From positions 76,623,976-76,687,975 of the forward strand of contig CAKMRJ010004445.1 of the NCBI GenBank assembly GCA_928212115.1: 64,000 nucleotides of DNA. The letters run 5' to 3'. This stretch comes from Lactuca virosa. Its lineage: Eukaryota; Streptophyta; Magnoliopsida; Asterales; Asteraceae. Of this stretch, positions 11,355 through 23,772 are shown in pieces. Within the stretch, counting starts at the first letter, position 1; every line of letters starts with the position of its first letter. Made by a program: the position numbers and the translations under genes. The notes beneath the pieces were generated by a model that was not told the origin of the DNA, did no database searches, and saw only the letters and a program-made list of their open reading frames with translations.

Positions 11355-14300
11355 TGCCACACCCCCAAACCAAGGATGGCGGAAACGTCCGGGGGTGGGA
11401 ATGACTTCATGTATAATATCATAACAACGAGTATAATAGTGCTCATAGTAAAAACAACCATCATAAATATAATTGAAAAAGTTACACCATAGTATGAGTT
11501 TACATGTTTCAAAATCAATTACATTATGACGACAAAAATGTATAAATTGACGTCTTGCGTCCCATCCTCAAAAGCAGTTGGTTACCTGTTTCACTGGTTT
11601 CATGAGAACACAAGTAGTTTTGAAAGAGTGTCAACAATTAAGTTGGTGAGTTCATAAGCTTTTGGATGAAATGTTGGAAAAACCTTTGTTTGCAAATGTA
11701 AATGAATACTCAAGAAAAATCCAATATTTTCCTTATCAAATGTTATGTAGCCTTAAATCCCAAGACCGAGAGTATGTGCGTATTTTGTACTTATAATGTG
11801 TTTGTAATGGTAATGTGTATCCAAGAAAAATCCAATGTTTTCCTTATACAAAGTCGTGTAGTCTTAAATCCCAAGACTGAGAGTATGCAGTTTTAGATAG
11901 ATAAAAACCCCTTTTTGTAAAGTAGCATTTTCCCGTAAACTTGAAATGTTGTTAACTCCCTATGTGAGTCTTTATAACCATACTACAACTAGATGACCTT
12001 CTACAATGTTTCTCAGGCGTTCGAATTTGTTATGACTGTTGTCACCCGTAGACCTGCAGGTCCCGTTGTAGCTAGCAGCAAGATGTGGGGTGTTAATCCC
12101 AATATAGATCTATATACAATTATTACACTCTTCCTACAAGAGATTCTGGTTATAACTTACAGAAAATTTTAACCCGTACTCTAAGAGTATAATTGAAGAA
12201 TTGTCTCACAACTTACGTTAACGAGTATTACGTGTGAACTGAGTATAAAACCTTTTTGTGTGATGGAAATAAATCCCCTCTTTATGTAGTATGTTTCAAA
12301 AGTACAATCCGTAAACTATACTTTTTATGTTTCATCTAGTATGTTTGTAATGATTAAGGACTCTTAAAATTTAGTGAATCATTTCTGTTATTTAATGTAA
12401 CTCAACAGAAAACACATGTAAAAGATACAGTCATCAAGGATACACACTTTGCTCAACATGTTACAAAGTGTAAGTAGTAAACTGTTAAGTAGTTTTTAAC
12501 CTTTCTACACTGTTTTAAAATGATCATAGAAAAATCATACGAAGTCAAAAACTGAATCCGTAAACTCTGAGAGTTTAGTAAATGTATCTAGTTTATTCAT
12601 AATTTTTATTATGATTTTTAGAAGTCTCTAACTTGTGTGAAATTGTTCATATTAACAGACTGGTCCGAATTCGTTTCTGAAGTGATAGACAGTTTTGTAA
12701 AAATCACCATAAATTGTAGAAATATTGTATGGAGATGTGCAAGTAGGCATTAGAAAGGTATAAAACTAAACTACGTGCATATAAAACAGTTTGGAAAGAT
12801 ATTTAGTTTAAGATGCTCAAAACAGTCCGCAAATGGGACTCAACTTTTCTGATGAAAGCTGTTGTTTGAGCTTAGTTATGTTTTTGATGTATTAACTTGT
12901 ATCCCCCCCTTAAAACTAGAAGAAAACATGAAAATGTAGGGGTATGAGCTCACCTTGTGTGGTTCTCTGAGATGAATGTCGAAGGAAAGGAGTTTCCAAT
13001 TCAAGAACACTTGGAAGATGCTTGAAGGCTTGAAGATCTAGGAACAAATATGTGGATATCTGTGTAAGAATTCCATGATTTTAGTGAAGTAGTGTAGAAT
13101 GTTTAAGTGTGGGAAGGAAAAATTTACCAGCAACAGGGGAAGAACTTGTGACTCCTGGAGGAACTCTAGTTTTTAGAGAGATGTATGAGAGGGTGTAAAA
13201 AATGTGTCTTGGGAGGAGGAGAGTGGGGTTTTATAGGGAGGAGAGTGAGGGATTAGAGAGTGAGCTGATGGAAGAGATTTGATAGAGGTATGGGGAGATC
13301 TCGATTTGACTAAGGTAAGGTGGGAATAGTGGCCTGGAGTCGTCATGGAGCGGGTGGGTGGTTGGTGTCATAGATTCTTGGCAAAGTGAACACTCCAAAG
13401 CCATATCTTGTACAAGATATTGTCCAAAGATATGATTTTACCTCAAAGATATGATTAAATTATAGGTCTATGGAGTTTATATTAAAATATGGGTTTGGGT
13501 GAAAAATCCCCGTCAAAATCATGAAAAACGGGCTTAAAAGACGAAACTAGTCGAAAACCGGGAAAAAGGAGCGAACTTGCGAGACCAGACTGAAGGTTCG
13601 GTCCTATAGAGTGAGAACCGAAGGTAGGTTCAGTCCTAAGGCCTTGCACGCGAACTTGGTCAGGAGGGAACCGAAAGTGAGTTGGAGCGAAATGGATCGA
13701 AATAGACCGAAAGGGCTTGTCCGGACAGAAATTGAGTTCGGTTCGGAGGAGCATGCGAAGGCAAGACATGTGAAGCGAAAGTGGCTTCGGCCCGAAAGTC
13801 CGATCCGGACCGAAAGAGAATAGGAGCGAAGGTACCGGAAAGCGAAATGGACCGAAGGCTCGGTTCATTTCGGTCCTAAAGAGGTTTCGGTCCTGAGGCT
13901 GGTTTCGGTTCCTAAGAGGGGTTTCGGTTCTTTAAGAGGTTTCGGTTCTCATTAGAGTTTCGGTTCTCAAGAGGGTTCAGTTCCTTAAGGCTGTTACTCC
14001 ATTTATCTTCCCGTTTCGAGTTGTTTTCGAATAAATTAAGGGTCGGGATGCCCCTAGTGATTATAAAAAAGTTGAAAGAGATTTTGAGAGAGATTTGGGA
14101 GAGAGAGATATATAGCGAGAGAGATTGAGAGAGACTTTGTCTGAGACCTTTGCGAGTGTTTAACTTCGATACTCAAAGTTTGTAAACCCCGTTTTGCCTT
14201 GTTATGAGTGTTATACGCTCCTGTAAGGTATGTATTAATGTTCTATCGAGTAGTTACATCATTTTATTCTAATTAGGATATAGGTTTTTTTTTTCCCAAA

Positions 14301-14456
14301 CACGTGATATCCCAAAATGATAATTTTCATTAAAATAGTGAGTTGTACAATAGTAAGCATAAGTAGACCCTAATATACGAAGGTTAATTGAGTTGACCGG
14401 TTTGACTTGTTGACTTTATTTGAATTTGACTTGACCAGAAATTGACGGTTGTCACA
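11355..14456 (-). mobile_element. TE5, solo LTR of a gypsy (Tekay-like) element
   Basis: The segment starts TGCCACACCCCC and ends GGTTGTCACA. It is flanked by perfect TCCAG duplications (11350-11354 and 14457-14461). There is no internal coding region, so it is a solo LTR left by recombination. The minus orientation follows from the TATA box (CTATAAAACC, about 13226-13240) and from the CAAG/GTGAGCTCAT donor-like site at about 12957-12944, both read on the minus strand. It shares TATAGATCTATA (12103-12114) with the other Tekay-like LTRs. Its upstream part (about 13540-14000) repeats ACCGAA/TTCGGT units, which create a spurious ORF at 13482-13868. Confidence 0.9.
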
Positions 14457-16303
14457 TCCAGCCAGCTCAATGAGCTGCTCAACAAGAGATTCATCATACC
14501 AAGTTCCTCACCTTGGGGAGCCCCGATTCTGTTCTTGAAAAAGAAGGATGGATCCTTTCGGATGTGCATAGACTATCGTGAACTGAACATGCTTACCATC
14601 AAAAACCATTATCCCCTACCCAGAATCGACGACCTCTTCGATCAACTCCAAGGAGCCATCTATTTATCAAAGATAGACCTGAGATCAGGGTACTATCAAT
14701 TGCGAGTCCATGGGAGTGATGTTCCTAAGACAGCATTTCGGACTCGCTATGGACACTATGAGTTCGTAGTGATGCCCTTTGGTCTAACCAACGCACCCGC
14801 GGTATTCATGGATCTGATGAATCGGGTGTGCCGCCCTTTCCTAGACAAGTTCGTGATAGTATTTATTGATGATATAATTGTCTACTCTCGGAGTGAAGAA
14901 GATCACAAACAACACTTGAGGCTAGTGCTGGAAATATTAAGGGCAGAGAAACTATATGCAAAATTCTCTAAGTGTGAACTTTGGATCAGAAGGTAACGTT
15001 CCTCGGTCACGTGGTTAGAGAAGAAGGTATACACGTGGACCCTTCCAAAATCAAAGCGATTGAGAATTGGTCAGCACCAAAGACACCCACGAAAATCCGT
15101 CAATTCTTGGGTCTTGCTGGCTATTATCGCAGATTTATCCAGAACTTCTCCAGGATTGCTAAGCCCTTAACCACCCTGACTCAGAAAGGTGTAACCATTA
15201 GTTGGGGAGAAAAGCAAGACACTACGTTCCAAACATTGAAGCATGCTTTATGCAATGCACCTATCTTATCCCTGCCAGAAGGGACGGAGGACTTCGTTGT
15301 CTACTGTGATGCATCTAATCAGGGCCTAGGTTGTGTGCTCATGCAACGAGGAAAGGTTATTGCCTATGCCTTGAGACAGCTGAAAGCACACGAAGTCAAT
15401 TATACGACTCACGACCTGGAGCTGGGAGCAGTGGTCTTCACATTAAAGATTTGGAGACATTACCTTTACGGAACCACGTTTACTGTCTTCACCGACCATA
15501 AGAGCCTACAACATATCTTCGATCAGAAGGAGTTGAACATGAGACAACGGCGATGGGTAGAGCTGCTCAACGATTATGAGTGCGAAATACGCTATCATCC
15601 CGGCAAGGCCAATGTGGTAGCAGATGCCCTCAGCCGGAAAGAGTATTCAGGTCGTAGGGTGAAGGCACTGACAATGACCATACATTCCCATCTATCCGCT
15701 CAAATCAGAGAGGCTCAACTGGAAGCCTTAAAACCAGAGAACATATCGGATGAAGATTTGAGGGGAATGGAAAAGAACTTGGAGATCAAAGGTGATGGAG
15801 TCTACTATTTCATGAACCGGATCTGGACCCCAAAGTTCGGCGAGTACAGGGAGGTTGTTATGAACGAAGCCCACAAGACTAGATACTCCATTCACCCAGG
15901 TTCGGATAAGATTTACCTGGATCTTAAACAACTCTATTGGTGGCCAAACATGAAAGCAGAGATCGCTACCTTCGTGGGCAAGTGTTTGACTTGTGCCAAG
16001 GTGAAGGTGGAATATCAAAAGCCCTTAGGTCTACTTCAGCAACTAGAATTACCTGAGTGGAAGTGGGAAAGGATTGCGATGGATTTTATCACTAAGTTGC
16101 CCAGATCCCCGAGTGGGCACGACACCATCTGGGTAGTTGTCGATCGATTGACTAAATCCGCCCACTTCCTGCCAATCAAAGAAAACTTCAAGATGGAGAG
16201 ACTCACACAAATCTACATTCGAGAGATAGTCTGCCGGCATGGTGTGCCTGTATCCATTATCTCCGATCGAGATAGCAGATTTACCTCGAGATTTTGGCAG
16301 TGA
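14457..16303 (+). pseudogene. pol: Ty3/gypsy reverse transcriptase, RNase H and integrase N-terminal part (TE4)
   Basis: Reverse transcriptase continues from the TE5 insertion point. Visible motifs are [35 protein letters not shown] and the catalytic FIDD in [13 protein letters not shown] one-base deletion near 14990 shifts the frame within SKCELWIR; the next frame, from 14981, carries on with FLGHVV. RNase H follows with YCDASNQGLGC and TDHKSLQHIF. The integrase zinc-binding region (two His, then CLTC) is at about 15870-16000, and the first two catalytic aspartates are in AMDFITKLP and ISDRDSRF. The frame ends in a premature TGA at 16301-16303. It would copy element RNA to DNA and integrate it if intact. 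Confidence 0.93.
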
Positions 16304-17155
16304 CTGCAGAAAGCTCTTGGAACTAAGTTGGATATGAGCACAACTTACCATCCACAGAGAGATGGGCAGAGTGAGAGAACCATTCAGACACTGGAGGACA
16401 TGTTGAGGGCGTGTGTCATAGATTTTGGCAAGTCATGGGACACCCATTTTCCCTTCGTTGAGTTCTCTTACAACAACAACTATCATACTAGCATCAAGGC
16501 TGCGCCGTTTGAAGCCCTCTATGGCCGTAAGTGCAGATCCCCTCTGTGCTGGGCTGAGGTGGGCGAAACGCAGTTAGCCAAAAATCAAGTCCCTGATAGC
16601 ACTCTGACAGGCCTAGAAATCATCCGAGAAACCACGGAGAAGATCGTACAAATCAGAGAGCAACTAAAAGCTTCAAGAGATAGACAAAAGAGTTACGCCG
16701 ATAAGAGACGAAAACCCTTGGAGTTCCAGGTTGGTGACCGCGTCCTGTTGAAGGTATCACCCTGGAAGGGCATGATACGCTTTGGAAAGCGTGTAAAGCT
16801 AAATCCAAGATACATAGGACCATTTGAGATCCTCGCTAGGATCGGTCCCGTAGCATACAAACTTCGTTTACCCCAAGAGCTTAGAAATATCCATCCAGTC
16901 TTCCACGTGTCAAACCTTAAAAAGTGTCTATCCGACGAAACCCTTGTGATCCCTCTTTATGAGATTGAGATCAACGAGAACCTTAATTTCGTGGAAGAAC
17001 CAGTTGAAATCTTGGATCGAGAAGTCAAACAAACGAAACAAAGTCGCATACCGATAGTGAAGGTCCGCTGGAATGCCAAGCGGGGACCTGAACTCACTTG
17101 GGAGCACGAAGATCAAATGAAACAGAAGTACCCGCATCTTTTACTGAGTCCATGA
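16304..17155 (+). pseudogene. int: Integrase C-terminal half with chromodomain-like tail (TE4)
   Basis: This stays in frame with the preceding segment after the TGA. It holds the catalytic glutamate within [13 protein letters not shown], the GPF/Y region ([13 protein letters not shown]) and a basic C-terminal module beginning [12 protein letters not shown] and including [17 protein letters not shown], which has the look of a chromodomain. That tail is the mark of chromoviruses such as Tekay/Del and would guide insertion to certain chromatin. Stop at 17153-17155. Confidence 0.88.
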
Positions 17156-17197
17156 TAGTATCCTACGTTCGAATTTCGGGATGAAATTCCCTCTATC

Positions 17198-17207
17198 GGG
17201 GGGATGA
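17198..17207 (+). promoter_or_regulatory. TE4 polypurine tract
   Basis: GGGGGGATGA directly precedes the 3' LTR start at 17208. It would prime plus-strand DNA synthesis. Confidence 0.8.
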
Positions 17208-17458
17208 TGTGACAACCCAAAATCTTTATTTGTAATTCAAACTCAATCAATGAAAGTCAGAATTATTTATGCTATCACTTTATTGTGTTCAGGGTCAGTT
17301 TGAGAGTCTTTAAGGCTAATACACTTAAGGGTCGGACATCGAGAAGTGTTAGCTTGGGATTAGAGGGAATGAAATCGAACCAGAAAACCCTTCAAAAGGT
17401 GTTTACGGCCGCAAACAGGGTTCACGGCCGTGAACCCATGTTGGGCCGTAAACCCTCC

Positions 17459-17460
<2 letters not shown>

Positions 17461-17534
<74 letters not shown>
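17461..17534. repeat. TA microsatellite inside TE4 3' LTR
   Basis: A run of about 37 TA units stands at the TATA position of the LTR. The 5' LTR has only CATATATATG at this place. Confidence 0.95.
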
Positions 17535-17538
<4 letters not shown>

Positions 17539-17540
<2 letters not shown>

Positions 17541-18339
17541 TTTCCTTCATTTTTCCTCATTTTCTTCCCTCCTTGGCCGAAAACTCTCTCAAGACTCTCT
17601 CAAGACTCATCCAACAAAAGCTCATTCCACCTCTCAAACGTAAGTAATCCATCCCTTTTCACTTATTATTCATCTTCTCAATGAAGAATGCTTCATATTC
17701 ATCCATTTGGTTCCATCACTTTCAACACCATCTTCATGATCTTCAAGTGTGTACGGCCGTAAACCCTTCATAGGGCCGTAAACCCTTCATAGATGGGCCG
17801 TAAACCCTTCAAATGTTCATGAGTGGGCCGTAAACCCTTCATGTGTTCTTGGGCCGTGAACACATCATGGGCCGTAAACCCATGGTGGTTGGCCGTAAAC
17901 TCCTTTCTGTCCCTCATTCTTGATTCTAACACTTCATTGTAAGTGTTTCCTACATCCTAAGGGTGTTACCTTTGCTCATTAGTAGTTTTAGACACTAATT
18001 GTAGGCCCGTACATGTTAATCTATGCTTAATAGGACCGTACTGTACTCGGGACTTCACTTTTCATACCAAGCATCATATCGTTGTCATCCATCCAAATCA
18101 CTCACAATCAGGTGAGTTCATACCCCTATTTCTTTACTATTTTATCGTTTTCAGGGGGAATACAAGCCAAAAATCATTGATCTTGTGGAATTATACAAAA
18201 GGATTCTAATACACTTAGAACTGATGCAATTGACACAACCACACAGTTTTCGTACTTTTATTAAATATTTAGATATTTCATCCCTTTTGTATATTGCTGA
18301 GCATAAAGGAGGTCTTCAACATAATCATAGAGTTTTTCA

Positions 18340-18378
<39 letters not shown>

Positions 18379-19164
18379 TTCCTTCATTTTTCCTCATTTT
18401 CTTCCCTCCTTGGCCGAAAACTCTCTCAAGACTCATCCAACAAAAGCTCATTCCACCTCTCAAAAGTAAGTAATCCATCCCTTTTCACTTATTATTCATC
18501 TTCTCAATGAAGAATGCTTCATATTCATCCATTTGGCTCATCACTTTCAACACCATCTTCATGATCTTTAAGTGTGTACGACCGTAAACCCTTCATAGGG
18601 CAGTAAACCCTTCATAGATGGGCCGTAAACCCTTCAAATGTTCATGAGTGGGCCGTAAACCCTTCATGTGTTCTTGGGCCGTGAACACATCATGGGCCGT
18701 AAACCCATGGTGGTTGGCCGTAAACTCCTTTCTGTCCCTCATTCTTGATTCTAACACTTCATTGTAAGTGTTTCCTACATCCTAAGGGTGTTTCCTTTGC
18801 TCATTAGTAGTTTTAGACACTAATTGTAGGCCCGTACATGTTAATCTGTGCTTAATAGGACCGTACTGTACTCGGGACTTCACTTTGCATACCAAGCATC
18901 ATATCGTTGTCATCCATCCAAATCACTCAAAATCAGGTGAGTTCATACCCCTATTTCTTTACTATTTTAACGTTTTCAGGGGGAATACAAGCCAAAAATC
19001 ATTGATCTTGTGAAATTATACAAAAGGATTCTAATACACTTAGAACTGATGCAATTGACACAACCACACAGTTTTCGTACTTTTATTAAATATTTAGATA
19101 TTTCATCCCTTTTGTATATTGCTGAGCATAAAGGAGGTCTTCAACATAATCATAGAGTTTTTCA

Positions 19165-19213
<49 letters not shown>

Positions 19214-20000
19214 TTCCTTCATTTTTCCTCATTTTCTTCCCTCCTTTGCCGAAAACTCTCTCAAGACTCATCCAACAAAAGCTCATTCCACCTCTCAAAC
19301 GTAAGTAATCCATCCCTTTTCACTTATTATTCATCTTCTCAATGAAGAATGCTTCATATTCATCCATTTGGTTCATCACTTTCATCACCATCTTCATGAT
19401 CTTCAAGTGTTTACGGCCGTAAACCCTTCATAGGGCCGTAAACCCTTCATAGATGGGCCGTAAACCCTTCAAATGTTCATGAGTGGGCCGTAAACCCTTC
19501 ATGTGTTCATGGGCCGTGAACACATCATGGGCCGTAAAGCCATGGTGGTTGGCCGTAAACTCCTTTCTGTCCCTCATTCTTGATTCTAACACTTCATTGT
19601 AAGTGTTTCCTACATCCTAAGGGTGTTTCATTTGCTCATTAGTAGTTTTAGACACTAATTGTAGACTCGTACATGTTAATCTGTGCTTAATAGGACCGTA
19701 CTGTACTCGGGACTTCACTTTGCATACCAAGCATCATATCGTTGTCATCCAATCAAATAACTCACAATCAGGTGAGTTCATACCCCTATTTCTTTACTGT
19801 TTTAACGTTTTCAGGGGGAATACAAGAGAAAAATCATTGATCTTGTGAAATTATACAAAAGGATTCTAATACACTTAGAACTGATGCAATTGACACAACC
19901 ACATAGTTTTCATACTTTTATCAAATATTTAGATATTTCATCCCTTTTGTATATTGCTGAGCATAAGGGAGGTCTTCAACATAATCATAGAGTTTTTCAG
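17539..20000 (+). repeat. Three tandem copies of a ~0.8-kb LTR segment
   Basis: The copies are 17539-18340, 18376-19165 and 19211-20000. Each runs from GTTTTCCTTC to AGAGTTTTTCAG. Copies 1-2 and 2-3 are joined by TA runs (18341-18375, 19166-19210). In the 5' LTR the same segment occurs once (about 8030-8859) and continues into GTGTTTAACATG, as copy 3 does. Confidence 0.93.
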
Positions 20001-21390
20001 TGTTTAACATGAATACATTAACGAACATATAAACTATAATAGGTATAGTTTATGGAATAGTTATCTTATCAATGTACAAACATAGATTCAATGTGATGAA
20101 ACATATAAGCTATATGGAGTATAGTTTATGAGACATATATTCAGCTAGATAAATTCAAGGATTCATTTTATTCTACACTTAATCGTTAGTATAGCATTTT
20201 ATGAGTGAACATTCTTCGTGTACTTACTTAAGTACTAGCAAAAGTCCTGAGATTATAACCAGAGTCTCCTTGCGGGAGAACGTGAGTTTGTGTATATATC
20301 TATACGGGATTGACAATCCTGCACCATAACTGTTAGCTACAGTTAGGCCGGCAGGCCTGGGTGACAAATTCATTTCGATTCCGACGCCTGAAGAACGTCG
20401 TTCAGGCAATCCAATGGTCATGTATGGTTATAAAAACTCATAAATTTGGTACTAAGAATATACGATTAATGTATGATTGGCAATAACTACAATTAGTTTT
20501 ATTATAAAGTAATAGAACTACTATACATATTAGAGTTTTCAGAGCTTTCCAAACTTACTATACATACTGGTGATAGCCAGGGTTTTTCATGTAAAAAGGG
20601 ATTCCTCATTCAAAACAACAATGCACAACACATTCAATGGTAACTAGACATATGAACTAATACATTATGAGATTCAGTAACAAGAATACACATGTTAGAA
20701 AATAATGGTTTTTTTTGGGAACATACAAATATTTTCATTGATTCATCAACATGTTTTCCTTACAAAAACATGCTTATGAACTCACCATATTTATGCTGAT
20801 ACTCTTTCAAAACTGCTTGTATTCTCAGGAAATCAGTAGACAAGTACAACACACATATTTTGAGAAGACGGAGCGTATAGAGTCACGTCTTTTACTTTTG
20901 CTATACTTTTGAGGTATATAAATATGAATCAAACATATGTAAATGTTTTACTTAATCAATGTAATGGATGTGTTTACTTTGATTACTATGATGCAATTGT
21001 TATGATACTATACATGACGTCATCCACCCCCGAACATTTCCGCCGTTCCAGTTTAGGGGTGTGACATGTACAAACCCATCTTGATCTAAGAAGGAAGAGA
21101 AAAGGAGATGAAGTGTTCTTCTTGGGTAAAAAGAAACAAGATGGAGAGAGAGAAAGAGAAAAAGAGAGAAAAATTATTTTTTTATTTTTTTTAAACAGAA
21201 AAACATTTAAATAAATAAAAAATATAGAAAAATAAAATATCAAGGGTAAATCCATAATTTTAAATATTTTTAAAACAAATTGGACCAAATTCCCAACAAA
21301 ATGAAAACTTTAGACCTGTGGTGCTAGTCCAAACTTTTTTGGACCAAAGTGGCAATTTTAAGCAAACCACAGTGACCATTTGGCAGTTTA

Positions 21391-21770
21391 GGCTATATAG
21401 ATATATAATATATATATAGAATATATATAGATATATATATATAGATATATATATATATATATATATTCATTTTTTAAAATTACAAAAAAAAACTTAAAAA
21501 GCTGATAATCATTGTTTTCCATACTTTTTCAATTTCAAAATTTTTCTAAAATATAAACACCCCTACACACCTACTCATATCCATCTCCACCCTACCTACA
21601 CCCCAACACGCACCCATAGGCCCATACCAACACTCCGACACACATCCATACCCAACACCCACTCTCATCCATACTTGTACACACACATACACCAACACCC
21701 TCACAACTAACATCCGCATACCTCTACCCCCCACCCATAACTCTACACCTAACACTGCACCCTACATATA
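21391..21770. repeat. TA/TAGA repeat and C-rich minisatellite
   Basis: TA-rich repeats (about 21391-21465) are followed at about 21551-21765 by a degenerate CACCCATACC-type minisatellite with nearly all C on the plus strand. No gene is seen. Confidence 0.7.
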
Positions 21771-21774
21771 GTGA

Positions 21775-21945
21775 TGGAAATCTTCAAGAACTCGAAAATG
21801 GTTTGAACGTGGTTTACGAGAGTTTTCCTTTGGATATGACTATCCAGATGAGATGCTTCAAGTTAAAGATTCAATTATTGATGTGATAGGAAAAGTATAC
21901 ACAACATCGCCAGATACGTTTGCAATCTTAATACAATTTAAGTAG
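21775..21945 (+). pseudogene. Unrecognised exon-like fragment with in-frame stop
   Basis: An open stretch of 56 codons ends in TAG at 21943-21945. It contains WFERGLREFSFGYDYPDE and IGKVYTTSPDTFAILIQFK. The composition is protein-like and unlike the surrounding low-complexity DNA. An AG at 21769-21770 could be an acceptor, but a TGA follows at once in this frame. Decayed copies of its 3' half recur near 24110-24180 and 24350-24400. Its function is not recognised; it is perhaps a captured or duplicated host exon. Confidence 0.35.
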
Positions 21946-22099
21946 TAAAAAATGTTTTATGGGAAATCTTTCTTGTTATGTTTACTTTTATGTTGAATCA
22001 TACGCTGAATTTTATGTTGATTCTTATATGAAAAATTTTGTTTCATTTTTATATTCAAATATGTCAAATATTATATTATTTAAAGTTGTTTAATTTTTT

Positions 22100-22290
22100 T
22101 TTCGGAATAGGGTGTACATGGGTGGGGTGGATGGGTGGTGATGGATGTGGGGGTGGGGGTAGGGATATATGGATGTGGGGTGGATAGTAATGTGTGTGTG
22201 TGGATGGAGGGGGGGTATTCTGGTTTGAGTAGGTATTGGTAGGTGTGTGAGGGGGGTAGGCAGGGTTCGGTCCAGGGTAGGGTGGGTGTG
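22100..22290. repeat. G-rich minisatellite, opposite polarity
   Basis: GGATGGGTGG-like units run on the plus strand, the mirror of the C-rich arrays around it. G-run density suggests G-quadruplex potential. Confidence 0.65.
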
Positions 22291-22670
22291 GGTTTTCTTA
22301 TATGTTCTAATATATAAAATATTGCATTATTTGAAATAATAAATTAGAAAATGAAACTTATAAAAAATAAACATTTAAACATGTTTTTGAAATTTTCTAA
22401 AATATAATATAAAATCTCAATCGATTTTAAGAAAACTTATTTTCTAAATTTTCTATTAGAAACGGAAAATAAAAACTCAACTTCATTTTCTAGAAACAAA
22501 TGTTGAGTTTAGCCATGAATTTTTTTTCTAGAAAAATATTAAAATTTTAAAACCTGTTTAGTTTAACATCTTTTCTACAATTATTTCAAAAAACTATTTT
22601 TTGTTTCCCAAAATTACAAAAAACATGTAAAACTTATAATTATTGTTTATCATACTCTTCCAATCAAAAT

Positions 22671-22719
<49 letters not shown>

Positions 22720-23057
22720 ACAACACAAATGCACATCCCCACCCATACCTCATATACCCATCTACATCCATACCCACCAAACATACCCTCACACCCCTAC
22801 TTACACCCTATCCCTTACCAAAGCCCATACTCATAACCCCCACACCTAATACCCACACAACCACCCGTATTTTTTTGATTCCAAAATTTTTCCAAAATAT
22901 AAACACCCATATCCAACAACCCTCGCCCCGCACCCACCTTATACTGATATCCACACCAAACACTTATACCCCCGCAGACCCATCCACACATACCCCATCC
23001 CCCACACACCCATCTACATCTACCCCACCCTACCCACACCCACACACCCATACCTAG
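22671..23057. repeat. Long poly-T followed by C-rich minisatellite
   Basis: A T homopolymer of about 43 bases (about 22671-22713) precedes CACCCATACC-type units to 23057. ORFs here are translations of the repeat. Confidence 0.75.
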
Positions 23058-23772
23058 TGTAACATCCCAAATTTTCAACTCAAAATTTTCATTCTTAAAA
23101 CATATATAGAATAACTCCAAAAAGCCCTCGAAGAAATATTTACCTATAACCAGTTATAGGTAAGAATAAGTGTAACTTACTCATTTGATGTAATCTGAAC
23201 GACTACGAGTGTAACTTCGATGCTTCCTTTCCTTATAAGTATCCTTTCGGAGCTTCCAAAGCTTCGTTAACGAGATTAGAGAATGGGAAAACGAATAACA
23301 AAGGAGCAGGATCTCTAGAGCGAGAGAGAGATGGAGAGAGAGAGAGAGAGAGTTTTGAGAGCAAAAATGGTGCAAGAATGGAAGAGGGGTGACCCTCTAT
23401 TTATAGGGCCAAAATCTGGCTACTGCGCCACGTCCATAAGGTGGTCGTGCCGCACCCACTTGCTGAAAAGGCACCTTCTTGCTTGCACCCAACATCAGGC
23501 TAGTGGAGACAGTGCATTAAAAGCATTGTGCCACGGTTTCTCGGGATCCGTGCCGTGGAAGTTTAGAAAATCCTTCAAAACTTATACAAATCATAACTTT
23601 CATGTACGAACTTCGTTTTCGACGTTCTTTATATCCACACGTTTGTATTGACGTCTCCTTGAACTTTCATGTTGATCATTTTAGCTAAAACACAATATAT
23701 TTTCACTTTCATTTTTATAAACAAGGGTTTATAATTTTTTATTAACTTTTACAAGTGAAAACGGGTGTTACA
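23058..23772 (-). mobile_element. TE6, probable solo LTR of 715 bp
   Basis: It starts TGTAACATCCC and ends GGGTGTTACA (TG...CA) and interrupts a C-rich minisatellite. A TATA box on the minus strand (CTATAAATAG, 23397-23406) shows its direction, with GCCACG/CGTGG-type motifs upstream of it. Positions 23586-23640 share a near-identical module with the LTRs of TE14. The flanks (CCTAG and TCTAC) are too different for a confident target duplication. Confidence 0.65.

Larger units (their letters stand above)
7770..21066 (+). mobile_element. TE4, Tekay-like Ty3/gypsy chromovirus
   Basis: This plus-strand element has LTRs beginning TGTGACAACCC at 7770 and 17208 and ending GTGTGACA at 21066. The flanks are TGTAA (7765-7769) and TGTAC (21067-21071), a one-mismatch target duplication. 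The order is 5' LTR, gag, protease, reverse transcriptase, RNase H, integrase with a chromodomain-like tail, polypurine tract and 3' LTR. The solo LTR TE5 interrupts the reverse transcriptase. The 5' LTR lacks its 3' end and no primer-binding site remains, so it cannot replicate. Confidence 0.9.
17208..21066 (+). repeat. TE4 3' LTR, enlarged by tandem triplication
   Basis: It begins like the 5' LTR and ends GTGTGACA at 21066. At 3.86 kb it is far longer than a single-copy LTR of this family (TE10 is 2.35 kb). The excess comes from three copies of a ~0.8-kb segment joined by TA microsatellites. The LTR tail missing from the 5' LTR is present here (about 20365-21066). Confidence 0.9.
6525..21390. 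mobile_element. TE3, foldback DNA element split by TE4
   Basis: The left arm (6525 to about 6768) is an inverted copy of the right arm (about 21110-21390). Both begin at the outer end with TAAA(T/C)TGC, followed by a block containing TGGTC(C/A)CTGTGGTTT, and end inward in pyrimidine/purine repeats. The core without TE4 is only about 1.35 kb and codes for no transposase. It looks like a non-autonomous inverted-repeat element, possibly MULE-derived. No clear target duplication was seen because microsatellites flank both ends. Confidence 0.7.

Noticed and set aside
13482..13868. 128-residue minus-strand ORF with arginine/phenylalanine/proline bias
   Set aside because: It is produced by repeated ACCGAA/TTCGGT motifs in the TE5 LTR. 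No domain, and an overlapping plus-strand ORF of the same origin.
17285..19345. ORFs with long YIYIYI stretches (17285-17684, 18185-18478, 19010-19345)
   Set aside because: They are translations of TA microsatellites inside the TE4 3' LTR, with shadows on both strands.
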